The notes under the pieces: generated by a model
What the model saw: only the letters and a program-made list of their open reading frames with translations
Told to the model about the DNA's origin: nothing
The model's database searches: none
Made by a program: the position numbers and the translations under genes
In this document: positions 1 to 6,942 of the stretch, one piece after another
How positions within the stretch are numbered: position 1 is the stretch's first letter
Layout of the letters: each line of letters opens with the position of its first letter
NCBI GenBank assembly: GCA_947452325.1
Contig: CANGCZ010000008.1
Location: 1-19,591, forward strand
Direction of reading: 5' to 3'
Length of the DNA: 19,591 nt
DNA from: Comamonadaceae bacterium
GTDB lineage: Bacteria > Pseudomonadota > Gammaproteobacteria > Burkholderiales > Burkholderiaceae_C

Positions 1-49
1 GAACCACCATGGCCCTGAGGGGGTCGTACAAACGCCAAATTCTCCACAT
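1..49 (-). CDS. pufA: LH1 antenna alpha polypeptide, 5' part only
   Basis: Only the first 16 codons lie in the window: MWRIWRLYDPLRAMVV, then the window ends. This matches the highly conserved N-terminus of light-harvesting 1 alpha chains (the MWRIWxLxDPxRA pattern), the small single-helix membrane protein that pairs with PufB and binds bacteriochlorophyll around the reaction centre. The bacteriochlorophyll-ligating His and the rest of the helix are outside. An AGGAGA Shine-Dalgarno lies just before the start and overlaps the TAG stop of the upstream 75-codon gene, so the two are probably translationally coupled. In the family pufA normally follows pufB directly; here another gene lies between them. 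pufL and pufM would be expected next, beyond position 1. Confidence 0.93.
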   Translation of the reverse strand, partial: MWRIWRLYDPLRAMVV

Positions 50-60
50 GATGTTTTCTC

Positions 61-288
61 CTAAATGATGTGAGACATGAACGTATAAACCGAGGCTTTG
101 ACACCTGAAATGATGCTTGGCATGTTCTCCGCGCCAGGCAGCCAGGATTTCCAGCGCATGCCGATCAATTGACCGATCAAGGCAATAGAAAGAAGCAGCA
201 CGAAACAAGGAACAAAAATCAAAACAAACGCAATTTGCTCATCCCAAGCGGATGTTTTTTGCGATTCAAAAGAGGTGGTGTTAGCCAT
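61..288 (-). CDS. Unassigned 75-aa single-pass membrane protein between pufB and pufA
   Basis: I do not recognise this family. The 75-residue product has a polar N-terminus (residues 1-18, net acidic), one strongly hydrophobic segment (about 19-44, with Pro27 and Cys28), a basic/aromatic edge (Arg45, Trp46, Lys47, Trp49), a LPGAE turn (50-54) and a C-terminal segment of possible amphipathic helix ending YTFMSHII. There is no His in the membrane segment, so it cannot bind bacteriochlorophyll the way LH alpha/beta chains do. The start at 288 is preferred because CGGAGAAAAC stands directly before this ATG; the frame stays open upstream, but those earlier codons overlap pufB. It starts 31 bases after pufB, and its stop overlaps the pufA ribosome site, so it must be on the same transcript as the antenna genes. 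Size and one-helix layout recall PufX or PufQ, but similarity by eye is weak and position differs from both. A role in LH1 assembly or ring architecture is inference. Confidence 0.82.
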   Translation of the reverse strand: MANTTSFESQKTSAWDEQIAFVLIFVPCFVLLLSIALIGQLIGMRWKSWLPGAENMPSIISGVKASVYTFMSHII

Positions 289-319
289 GGGTTTTCTCCG
301 TTCGGTTAAAGAACTTGAC

Positions 320-466
320 TCAGAACCAGGGCCGCCATGCCCAGACCAGGATGTGAGCCAACACAGCGACTGCTGTGAAGCCAACGGTTCCTTGGATCCA
401 GAACTGGTGGAACTCCTGAGCTTCTTCGTCAGTCAGGCCGGAAATGGATGTCCGATGATTTGACAT
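320..466 (-). CDS. pufB: LH1 antenna beta polypeptide
   Basis: A 48-codon gene. The N-terminal half carries the LTDEEAQEFHQFW block typical of LH1 beta chains. The membrane helix ends in the signature AHILVWAWRPWF, whose His is the bacteriochlorophyll a ligand and whose WRPWF end is the conserved interfacial anchor. Length is normal for the family (about 45-50 residues). The start at 466 follows AAGGAG with good spacing. PufB pairs with PufA in the inner-membrane LH1 ring. It lies 136 bases after bchZ on the same strand, with no promoter-like PpsR site in that gap, so its transcription probably includes read-through from the bchXYZ region. Confidence 0.96.
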   Translation of the reverse strand: MSNHRTSISGLTDEEAQEFHQFWIQGTVGFTAVAVLAHILVWAWRPWF

Positions 467-602
467 GCGATGCTCCTTCTTCAAAATGGCCGCGAGGCCA
501 ACGCTGCGCCCAACCCGCGCAACCTGGGCAGCCGCAGCAGGTGCCGCGACATCGGGGTCGATTCACATGCCTGGACATGCGAAAGAAATAAATTCAATGG
601 CT
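467..602 (-). other. bchZ-pufB leader region with small hairpin
   Basis: This 136-base gap holds no convincing gene. It contains a compact hairpin at 487-500 (TGGCC-GCGA-GGCCA as read on the plus strand), which ends about 10 bases before the pufB Shine-Dalgarno. A second, imperfect GC-rich stem can be drawn just upstream of it. A 23-codon open frame (ATG at 552, TGA at 481-483) ends next to the pufB ribosome site but lacks a Shine-Dalgarno. Secondary structure before pufB could affect translation or mRNA stability; this is inference. Confidence 0.4.
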
Positions 603-2075
603 TCACGCCGTTTCTCCCAAGCCGAGTTCGGCACCGGCTTTTTTGACGTGTTCTTCAGACACCGACTCAACACCTGCAGAGCGCGCTTTGCCTTCAGCCA
701 AATCACGCAAACGCTTGGCGGCTGAAATTTGAACCAACACAGGTTGTCCGGCAACCAAAGCATGCAAACGGGTTTGAGCCGCATCGTCCCAAGGCGTGTT
801 TTCCTGTGCACCGCTGATGCCGCGTGCCAAAGTGGCGTCCACTTTGTCCATGTCAGTGCCCAGCGGCAGGATATGAAACAAAGCGTCAAACAAGGAATTG
901 CAGACCTCTTGAATCAGGTATGTGGCGCCGCTGTAGCCCATGAAAGGTGTGCCGGTGTGGCGGCGGATGATGGCGCCTGGAAATGAAGCCGGAATGAATG
1001 AAGCTTTCATCGGACCGGTGCTGCCAGCCTCGGCCAGGTACATGCGTTCGTTGTAACTGCCAAACAAGATGAGCGGCATTTGTTTGTGTACCAGTTCACG
1101 CACCTGGGCGTTGTCGGTTTTCTGCCCGGGCATGCGCGAGACCGCGAACTTGCAAGGCATGCCCATTTCAGTTTCTAAAAACTTGCGGATACCGCGTGCA
1201 TAAGTGTCGGTGGCTACGACCGCAAAACTGGCGGTGGCGAAAAAATCCTGAGTGACTGAACGCCACAAATCCCACACCGGTTTGATGGTGGTGTGACGCT
1301 CGCGTTGAATGAACGGCTCGGGGTCCAAGCCCAATAATTCGCCGAGCTTGCGTAAAAATTTGGTAGTGCTGTGCAGGCCGATGGGCGCTTGCAAATAAGG
1401 CCGGTCCAGCGCCTCACACAACATGCGACCGAACTCGCGGTACATGCAAATGTTCACATCAGCTTCAACCAATTGCGAGACTTCAGCTAAATGGCTACCC
1501 AAGGGGAACACCATGTTGATGTCTGCGCCTATGCCTTGCACCAGGCGACGGATTTCTGCCAAATCGCTGGGGCTGTTGAATGTGCCGTAGCAAGGTCCGA
1601 TGATGTTGACACGTGGCTTCTCGCCTTCTTTGCGCACACGCTTAGGCACTTTTTTCATGCCGTACTCGGTCCACAGCCAGTACATGGCGCGGTTGGCGCA
1701 TTGCCATTGGTCTTCGTCAATCGTGCGCGGTAAAAAGCGCATCAGATTGGTACCTTCTGGCGTGACACCACCGCCAATCATTTCGGCAATGGAGCCAGTG
1801 ACCACCACGGCTGGCAAATCGGGGTCGAGCACATTGTGCGCACGCTTCATCGCGCCTTCGGTGCCTTCGCGTCCGAGTTGTTCTTCAGCTAAACCCGTGA
1901 CCACGATAGGCAATTCGTGCGGCGGCAAAGCATCGGTGTAATGCAATACAGAAGTAACCGGCAGGTTTTCGCAACCGACCGGTCCGTCAATGACCACCTG
2001 CAAGCCTTTGATGGCGGTAAACACATACACCGCCCCCCAATAGCCGCCTGCTCTGTCATGGTCTAGAACAAACAT
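603..2075 (-). CDS. bchZ: Chlorophyllide a reductase subunit Z
   Basis: A 490-residue protein, full length for BchZ. With BchY it forms the NifDK-like catalytic component of chlorophyllide a reductase, which reduces the C7=C8 double bond of ring B and so turns chlorophyllide a into the bacteriochlorin skeleton. The N-terminus carries DHDRAGGYWGAVY and the GPVGCENLP block with Cys35, a candidate ligand of the intersubunit iron-sulfur cluster; the family-typical TGLAEEQ and GSIAEMIGGG stretches follow. The start ATG shares one base with the bchY stop (TGATG), and AGGAGA lies ahead of it inside the end of bchY, indicating translational coupling. The enzyme is oxygen sensitive and works with the BchX reductase. 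Confidence 0.97.
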   Translation of the reverse strand: MFVLDHDRAGGYWGAVYVFTAIKGLQVVIDGPVGCENLPVTSVLHYTDALPPHELPIVVTGLAEEQLGREGTEGAMKRAHNVLDPDLPAVVVTGSIAEMIGGGVTPEGTNLMRFLPRTIDEDQWQCANRAMYWLWTEYGMKKVPKRVRKEGEKPRVNIIGPCYGTFNSPSDLAEIRRLVQGIGADINMVFPLGSHLAEVSQLVEADVNICMYREFGRMLCEALDRPYLQAPIGLHSTTKFLRKLGELLGLDPEPFIQRERHTTIKPVWDLWRSVTQDFFATASFAVVATDTYARGIRKFLETEMGMPCKFAVSRMPGQKTDNAQVRELVHKQMPLILFGSYNERMYLAEAGSTGPMKASFIPASFPGAIIRRHTGTPFMGYSGATYLIQEVCNSLFDALFHILPLGTDMDKVDATLARGISGAQENTPWDDAAQTRLHALVAGQPVLVQISAAKRLRDLAEGKARSAGVESVSEEHVKKAGAELGLGETA

Positions 2076-3604
2076 CAGCCCATCTCCTCGGCTTTGCGTT
2101 TTTTCTGCTTTTTCTCGAACTGACGGCGCACTTCTTTTTTGAAGTCAGGGTGCATGACAGGGACTTCCTCCCACACACCGGCTTCATCGCCTTGACCGAC
2201 AGAACCGAAAAAAGCCTTCATTTCGTCAAAGCGAGCCTGGTTGCCTATGGCCGCATTGACCACTTGAATCAGCGATCCGGCTCCTGCGACGCCCATGAGA
2301 GGCCGTGCGGAAATCAGGTTGGTGAAATACAAAGAAGGGATGCACAACTCTTTGGCCGCTTGCACCACCGGTGTGGTGCCGATGGCGAGTTGCGGTTTGA
2401 ACTCATGCATGGCTGCCAAGTCTTGTTCCAGCGAGGCACGGAATTGCACATGCACACCTTTGGCTTGCAGCCATTCGGCGTCATGCGCGTTCCATGGCGT
2501 GGCAGGACATGCGCTGCCCACATAACGCAAATCGGCGCCACATTCGATCAGCAAACGTGCGACCAACAGTTCTGAGCCCTCATAGCCGCTCAAGGTGATG
2601 CGGCCATTGATTTTTTGTGAAGCCAGCACACCGCGCATGGCACCCAGTGTTTGGTTGCGGGCTGCATCGATTTTTTCTTGAGATACACCGCATGCCTGGC
2701 CGATAGCGCCCAGCCAATCGTGCGTACCCTCAATGCCCACTGGCGCAGAACCCACAATAGGTCGTCCTGCCGCCTGGAACTCACGCACGCTGGCGGTATA
2801 AAAAGGATGGATGGCCGCGACAGCTTTGCAATCGAGCGCGGCATACAGCTCGCGCCATTCACGCGTCGGTGCCACGGTACCAACAGCCAAGTCCATGGGC
2901 GTGATCATTTGCGCAATGATCATTGGATCGGCGGGAAACATCTCGCCCAACAAAGTGATAGTGGGTTTGCTGCTGCGGCCTTGGCGGGGTGCGGCCACTG
3001 GACCGGCCATGGCTTCTTGGCGCGCGTAGTGCAACATGGCACCGGCCAATACATCCTTGGCTTCGGCGTGCGTAGGCACCCCGAATCCAGGCACATCAAT
3101 ACCGATGATGCGCACGCCATTGATTTCTTTGGGCAACAACTGTAGGGGCACGCCACTGGCAGTGGGCACGCACAAATTGATGATGACTATGCAGTCGAGC
3201 TTTTCGGGGTCGGCTTGCTGATACACCGCTTCGCGTATGTCTTCAAACAGCTTGCCGGTGACCAATGTTTCGGAGTTAAAGGGCACATAACCGACAGTGC
3301 GGCGTGCGCCATAGAAATGAGACGTGAAAGTCAACCCGTAAACACAACATGCAGAGCCGCTCAAGATGGTGGCTGTACGTCGCATACGCAAACCCACGCG
3401 CAGCGAACCAAATGCCGGGCACATGGACTGCGGCTGGTCATGCGGGCCTTTGGGGTAGTCCGCCGCGTATTGAGCCAACACCTCACTCTTGCCCGCTTTG
3501 GCTGCCGCGTCCAGCATCTGGTCTTTGCCAGCATGGCAGCCCAAACCATCCGCGCTGGCAGCAGCAGCGTTTGGCAATGGCGTGATGGGAATGATGTCAC
3601 TCAT
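2075..3604 (-). CDS. bchY: Chlorophyllide a reductase subunit Y
   Basis: A 509-residue NifD/BchN-type subunit, normal length for BchY. It carries MCPAFGSLR (Cys62), GSACCVYGL (Cys86, Cys87) and IINLCVPTASG (Cys145), the positions expected to supply most of the cluster ligands shared with BchZ. The next stretches (YGARRTVGYVPFNSE, GKLFEDIREAVY) are characteristic of BchY. It begins 7 bases after the bchX stop and overlaps bchZ by one base, so bchXYZ is one translation unit. The Shine-Dalgarno is weak (GAGCAC), consistent with coupling to bchX. The protein acts in the cytoplasm as a BchY2Z2 heterotetramer in bacteriochlorophyll a synthesis. Confidence 0.97.
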   Translation of the reverse strand: MSDIIPITPLPNAAAASADGLGCHAGKDQMLDAAAKAGKSEVLAQYAADYPKGPHDQPQSMCPAFGSLRVGLRMRRTATILSGSACCVYGLTFTSHFYGARRTVGYVPFNSETLVTGKLFEDIREAVYQQADPEKLDCIVIINLCVPTASGVPLQLLPKEINGVRIIGIDVPGFGVPTHAEAKDVLAGAMLHYARQEAMAGPVAAPRQGRSSKPTITLLGEMFPADPMIIAQMITPMDLAVGTVAPTREWRELYAALDCKAVAAIHPFYTASVREFQAAGRPIVGSAPVGIEGTHDWLGAIGQACGVSQEKIDAARNQTLGAMRGVLASQKINGRITLSGYEGSELLVARLLIECGADLRYVGSACPATPWNAHDAEWLQAKGVHVQFRASLEQDLAAMHEFKPQLAIGTTPVVQAAKELCIPSLYFTNLISARPLMGVAGAGSLIQVVNAAIGNQARFDEMKAFFGSVGQGDEAGVWEEVPVMHPDFKKEVRRQFEKKQKKRKAEEMG

Positions 3605-3611
3605 ACTGTGC

Positions 3612-4619
3612 TCAGACTTCGTCGTAAACCACTTCGAGGGTAGGTTTGTCTATGACAGTTTTGCCCGTCATATCGACTTCAGTGGCTGGCGTCATGACAA
3701 AGTCGCGACCGGTGACATCGGCGCTAAACAAGCCGAGTAACTGGTCTTGCGTTTGCGGCTTGGGGCGCTGCGGTGGTGCTTCAGCCACGTTTTTGGCCAA
3801 CTCTGCAAACAATGAACCCCATTCACCATCGGGCTTGCCGATGATTTCGTAGCTGGCACTTTTACGGCGAATGTCTTCGTTGGCTGGAATGGCAGCCAAC
3901 ACAGGAATGCCTGCATTGGCAGCAAACGCCTGGGCTTCGCCGGTGCCGTCGTCTTTGTTGATGACCATGCCGGCTACGCCGACATTGCCGCCGAGTTTGC
4001 GGAAATATTCGACCGCGCTGCACACGTTATTGGCCACGTAAAGAGACTGCAAATCGTTGGAGCCAACGACGATGACTTTTTGGCACATGTCGCGTGCAAT
4101 GGGCAGACCGAAGCCGCCGCAGACCACGTCACCCAAAAAGTCGAGCAGCACGTAATCAAAACCCCACTCGTGGAAGCCGAGTTTTTCCAGGGTTTCAAAG
4201 CCGTGGATGATGCCGCGTCCGCCGCAACCGCGACCGACCTCAGGACCACCGAGCTCCATGGCGAACACGCCATCACGAATGAAACAGACATCGCCGATCT
4301 TGACTTCTTCGCCGGCGAGTTTTTTCTTGGATGAGGTTTCAATGATGGTCGGACAGGCCTTGCCGCCGAACAGCAAACTGGTGGTGTCGCTCTTGGGGTC
4401 ACAACCGATGAGCAGCACTTTTTTGCCTTGCTGCGCCATCATGTAACTGAGGTTGGCCAAGGTAAAGCTTTTGCCTATGCCGCCCTTGCCGTAAATGGCA
4501 ATGATCTGGGTTTCCTTGGTGACCTCGCCCGTATGCACGGCATCAGGCTCCTGAAAAGCCTCTTCACGAAGTCGTTCGACAAATTGGATAGGCTTTTCAT
4601 TGCTCTTGGGGTCGCTCAT
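3612..4619 (-). CDS. bchX: Chlorophyllide a reductase iron protein BchX
   Basis: A 335-residue NifH-like ATPase that passes electrons to BchYZ. The P-loop YGKGGIGKS lies at about residues 43-51, and the two cysteines that bridge the 4Fe-4S cluster of the dimer are Cys132 (VGRGCGGRG) and Cys167 (DVVCGGFGL), spaced as in NifH. I chose the start at 4619 because GGAGAG lies a few bases upstream of that ATG. An in-frame ATG four codons earlier (4631) has poor spacing to any ribosome site, though it cannot be excluded. The C-terminal extension after residue 285 is normal for BchX. It is the first gene of the bchXYZ unit. The usual upstream neighbour bchC is absent, and a regulated promoter lies at 4667-4698. 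Confidence 0.96.
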   Translation of the reverse strand: MSDPKSNEKPIQFVERLREEAFQEPDAVHTGEVTKETQIIAIYGKGGIGKSFTLANLSYMMAQQGKKVLLIGCDPKSDTTSLLFGGKACPTIIETSSKKKLAGEEVKIGDVCFIRDGVFAMELGGPEVGRGCGGRGIIHGFETLEKLGFHEWGFDYVLLDFLGDVVCGGFGLPIARDMCQKVIVVGSNDLQSLYVANNVCSAVEYFRKLGGNVGVAGMVINKDDGTGEAQAFAANAGIPVLAAIPANEDIRRKSASYEIIGKPDGEWGSLFAELAKNVAEAPPQRPKPQTQDQLLGLFSADVTGRDFVMTPATEVDMTGKTVIDKPTLEVVYDEV

Positions 4620-4666
4620 TAGTCTCTCCATTTACCTGCCAAAGATGAAAATGCATCTGCGTCGCT

Positions 4667-4684
4667 TGTATTTTTAGATTTACA
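4667..4684 (-). promoter_or_regulatory. PpsR/CrtJ-type operator before bchX
   Basis: A perfect TGT-N12-ACA palindrome, read on the minus strand as TGTAAATCTAAAAATACA. This is the consensus of PpsR/CrtJ, the redox- and light-responsive repressor of photosynthesis genes in purple bacteria. It covers the putative -10 hexamer of the bchX promoter, a position expected for repression. The repressor gene itself is not in the window. Confidence 0.7.
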
Positions 4685-4698
4685 TTGACTTGTGTCAA
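4670..4698 (-). promoter_or_regulatory. Putative bchX promoter
   Basis: On the minus strand a perfect TTGACA -35 (4698-4693) is followed after 17 bases by AAAAAT (4675-4670), four of six matches to the -10 consensus. The start site would fall near 4663, giving a leader of about 44 bases to the ATG at 4619. The -35 overlaps an FNR-type palindrome and the -10 lies inside a PpsR-type palindrome. The start site is predicted, not measured. Confidence 0.5.
4685..4698. promoter_or_regulatory. FNR-family box before bchX
   Basis: TTGACTTGTGTCAA is a perfect inverted repeat of the form TTGAC-N4-GTCAA, matching the FNR/FnrL family pattern TTGA(T/C)-N4-(A/G)TCAA. It directly abuts the PpsR-type site. 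If the promoter at 4670-4698 is right, the box centre lies about 28 bases before the start site, which would favour repression or competition; a different start site could make it activating. A further TTGAC at 4705-4709 adds a third half-site. Confidence 0.55.
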
Positions 4699-4737
4699 CT
4701 CTAATTGACGTTTTATGCCTCATGCTAGGGTATTCAC

Positions 4738-5898
4738 TTATCTTTTCTGTCCAAGCAGCATGCGCGTATGCAAAGGCATGGGATTGGCCACGGGCTCTAC
4801 CGAATCAAATCCGGCTTTAAGCATCAAGTTTCGCAGCTCATAAGGCGAGCGTAAGCGCCCACTACCCATTGCAAGCAAGTAAAAATGGAAATAGGCATCG
4901 CCGACAGGCTTTTCACTTGGCGGCTGAGCCATGGGTTCTGCCAGCAACAGACGACCGCCGCTTGGCAGCATCATGTAAATTTTGACCAGCAAAGCCTTGA
5001 CAACGGCATCAGGGTGATCGTGGGCCACCCGCACCAAAGTAACCAGGTCGGCACCGGCTGGCAAGGCATGGCTGATGAAGCTGCCTCCATGCACCGTGAC
5101 GCGGTCCGACACGCCTGCTTTTTCCATGCGCTCGGCCGCCAGCGCGGCCACTGGCGGCAAGTCCATCAAATGCAATGCCAAAGCGGGCACTTTTTGCGCC
5201 AAGGCCAACACCCAACCGCCCTTACCGCCGCCTATGTCCAGCACCTGGCGGTGGGCTGAAAAATCGTACGAAGCCAGCAATTCTTCGATCACAAAGCGCT
5301 GCGAGGCTGACATCAATTCGGAATACCGCGCGACTTTTTCTGCTTCCCAGCCCTGCGGGTTGTCGCCGTTCATGTAGGGCCAATAGGCCTGCATGTGCGG
5401 CTGTATTTCATCGCGCAACAAAGCCAACGGATCGCGCATATCGTCAAACAACACAGCATTGTGTTCAATCATCAAACGCAAGCCCGGGTCGGCGGCCACA
5501 GGCGCACCCAAGGTACCCAATCCATAGCAGTTGTCACCACGCAGTTCAATCAAACGGATAGCCACCGCGGATTGCAACAAGCGCTGCATGGCAGCCGCTG
5601 GCATTCGGCAATGCTGCGCGAGTTGTTCAAGTGATTGCGGCTGCTCGCGCAATGTTTCTAACAAATGCAAACGCACGCATGCGAGTAGCACCTGGCTGTG
5701 CACAAAACCGGCCATGAGATCGAACAACTGGGCGGCACGGCGGCGTGTGACCCAGCGCGTCAGCGGATTGGAGATAGCCCAGCGGTAAAAACCCGGCGAT
5801 GTCATCCAACGGTCTAAGCGCTGGTCCATCAGTTGCCGCCAGCCGGGACGGTTATTGCGGTGTTCAGCCAGCGGTTTGGCCAGATCCAGGCTTTTCAT
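4738..5898 (-). CDS. crtF: Demethylspheroidene/hydroxyneurosporene O-methyltransferase
   Basis: A 386-residue S-adenosylmethionine-dependent methyltransferase that methylates the tertiary hydroxyl group of hydroxylated carotenoids to give methoxy carotenoids (spheroidene or spirilloxanthin pathway). The N-terminal half is the helical dimerisation domain. The Rossmann domain begins with motif I VLDIGGGKGG (219-228) and continues to the acidic MDLPP (245-249). The VAHDHPD stretch (291-297) fits the catalytic region of the plant-type O-methyltransferase family. The ATG at 5898 lies 11 bases after the crtE stop; a TTG one codon earlier is a less likely start. There is no strong Shine-Dalgarno, so translation is probably coupled to crtE. 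CrtF is the usual partner of CrtE in purple-bacterial clusters. Confidence 0.93.
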   Translation of the reverse strand: MKSLDLAKPLAEHRNNRPGWRQLMDQRLDRWMTSPGFYRWAISNPLTRWVTRRRAAQLFDLMAGFVHSQVLLACVRLHLLETLREQPQSLEQLAQHCRMPAAAMQRLLQSAVAIRLIELRGDNCYGLGTLGAPVAADPGLRLMIEHNAVLFDDMRDPLALLRDEIQPHMQAYWPYMNGDNPQGWEAEKVARYSELMSASQRFVIEELLASYDFSAHRQVLDIGGGKGGWVLALAQKVPALALHLMDLPPVAALAAERMEKAGVSDRVTVHGGSFISHALPAGADLVTLVRVAHDHPDAVVKALLVKIYMMLPSGGRLLLAEPMAQPPSEKPVGDAYFHFYLLAMGSGRLRSPYELRNLMLKAGFDSVEPVANPMPLHTRMLLGQKR

Positions 5899-5909
5899 CA
5901 ATCAGCCAT

Positions 5910-6818
5910 TCAAGCGCTGACGCGCGACGTCGCACTCGTTGGATATTGGCGTGAAATCTGCTCGCAAGCAGACGGCGGCACCAGCCGTTCAGACTCCATC
6001 AACACGAGTTTGCGCATGGCTTCACGGCTCTCACACAATGGCACCGAGTCTGCGGCGGTTTGCATCAAACCATTGAAATAATCGAGTGCGCCGACCAGCC
6101 CGAGGTCAGCGGCGGCGCTCGGGCGGCCGTGGTGCGCATCCTGACCGGCGGGTTTGCCCAGTTGATCGGCTTGCATCATGACGTCGCGGATGTCGTCTGC
6201 TACTTGGTAGGCTTCGCCCAAGGTGTCGCCCAACTTGCGCCACGGCGCAGGGTCTACCCCTGCAGCCAGTGCCCCGCCACAGGTGGCGGCCACAAACAGT
6301 GCGCCGGTTTTGGCGCGCTGGTATTGGCTGAGTTCAACCCGTGTTTCGCATTCCCAGGCCTGTCCGGCCACGATACCGTCAGGCGCACCGACGCCTTCGC
6401 TGATGACACTCAGCAGTTGAACAGTGCGCATTGGGTGCTGGCGGCCGCTGCGCGCCAACACCTGGTAAGCCATGATGATCAAGGCGTCCCCTGTCAGCAA
6501 AGCCAGGGGTTCGCCGAATTGTTTGTGCACGGTGACTTGACCGCGGCGCATATCGGCATCGTCAAAACACGGCATATCGTCGTGCACCAACGAGGCGCAG
6601 TGCAAAAGTTCTATGGCAACGGCTGCCGCGTCGGTCAGTTCGTGGTCATCCTCGCCGCAGGCTTTGGCAACTGCCATGCACAACTGAGGCCGTATGCGGG
6701 CACCGCCGGGAAACACCGCGTGACGCATGGCATCCATCAATCGGGGGGGCGCACTGGCGGTTCGGGTCAATGAAAATTGCTGCTCAAGCGCAGCTTCTAT
6801 GCGTTTCAACAAGCTCAT
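5910..6818 (-). CDS. crtE: Geranylgeranyl diphosphate synthase
   Basis: A 302-residue trans-prenyltransferase that makes C20 geranylgeranyl diphosphate for carotenoids and the bacteriochlorophyll tail. The first aspartate-rich motif is DDMPCFD (80-86), followed by RRGQVTVH. The second is DDIRD (208-212), followed by GKPAGQDAHHGRPS, the Arg-containing variant typical of phototroph CrtE rather than the Lys form of IspA. The start at 6818 is chosen because AGGGGG lies 5 bases upstream and because a PpsR-type operator with a promoter lies at 6877-6908. Longer readings starting at 6869 (ATG) or 6875 (TTG) would begin at or before the predicted start of transcription. crtF follows after 11 bases. 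Confidence 0.95.
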   Translation of the reverse strand: MSLLKRIEAALEQQFSLTRTASAPPRLMDAMRHAVFPGGARIRPQLCMAVAKACGEDDHELTDAAAVAIELLHCASLVHDDMPCFDDADMRRGQVTVHKQFGEPLALLTGDALIIMAYQVLARSGRQHPMRTVQLLSVISEGVGAPDGIVAGQAWECETRVELSQYQRAKTGALFVAATCGGALAAGVDPAPWRKLGDTLGEAYQVADDIRDVMMQADQLGKPAGQDAHHGRPSAAADLGLVGALDYFNGLMQTAADSVPLCESREAMRKLVLMESERLVPPSACEQISRQYPTSATSRVSA

Positions 6819-6876
6819 GCGGCCCCCTGCCGGGGTGGCAACCGCCGCATCGACAATTCGAAGCGACATCCACAAG

Positions 6877-6894
6877 TGTCAATTTAACATGACA
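6877..6894 (-). promoter_or_regulatory. PpsR/CrtJ-type operator before crtE
   Basis: TGTCAATTTAACATGACA is a perfect TGT-N12-ACA site with TGTCA/TGACA arms; flanking bases extend the inverted repeat to GTGTCA-N8-TGACAC (6876-6895). It covers the putative -10 of the crtE promoter in the same way as the site before bchX. An imperfect second site with an 11-base spacer begins at 6903. Confidence 0.72.
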
Positions 6895-6908
6895 CCTGGC
6901 TTTGTCAA
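6881..6908 (-). promoter_or_regulatory. Putative crtE promoter
   Basis: On the minus strand TTGACA (6908-6903) is followed after 16 bases by TAAATT (6886-6881), four of six matches to the -10 consensus. The start site would fall near 6874, leaving a leader of about 56 bases to the crtE ATG at 6818. The -10 lies inside the PpsR-type palindrome. This suggests crtE and crtF can be expressed separately from the upstream ispA region. Confidence 0.45.
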
Positions 6909-6942
6909 TGGGAAAAACAGGGGTAGGGTCAGCGCTTTCCAA

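Noticed and set aside
289..384. Longer 107-codon reading of the gene between pufB and pufA
   Set aside because: The extra 32 codons overlap the end of pufB in another frame, and the strong Shine-Dalgarno belongs to the ATG at 288.
467..602. A pufQ gene between bchZ and pufB
   Set aside because: No frame in this gap gives a membrane helix or PufQ-like sequence; the only open frames are short, and one is a Cys-rich reading without a ribosome site that runs into pufB.
5899..5901. TTG start for crtF one codon before the ATG
   Set aside because: The ATG at 5898 is adjacent and a more usual start; nothing favours the TTG.
6060..6773. 237-codon plus-strand frame inside crtE
   Set aside because: Antisense shadow of crtE, whose two aspartate-rich motifs are intact.
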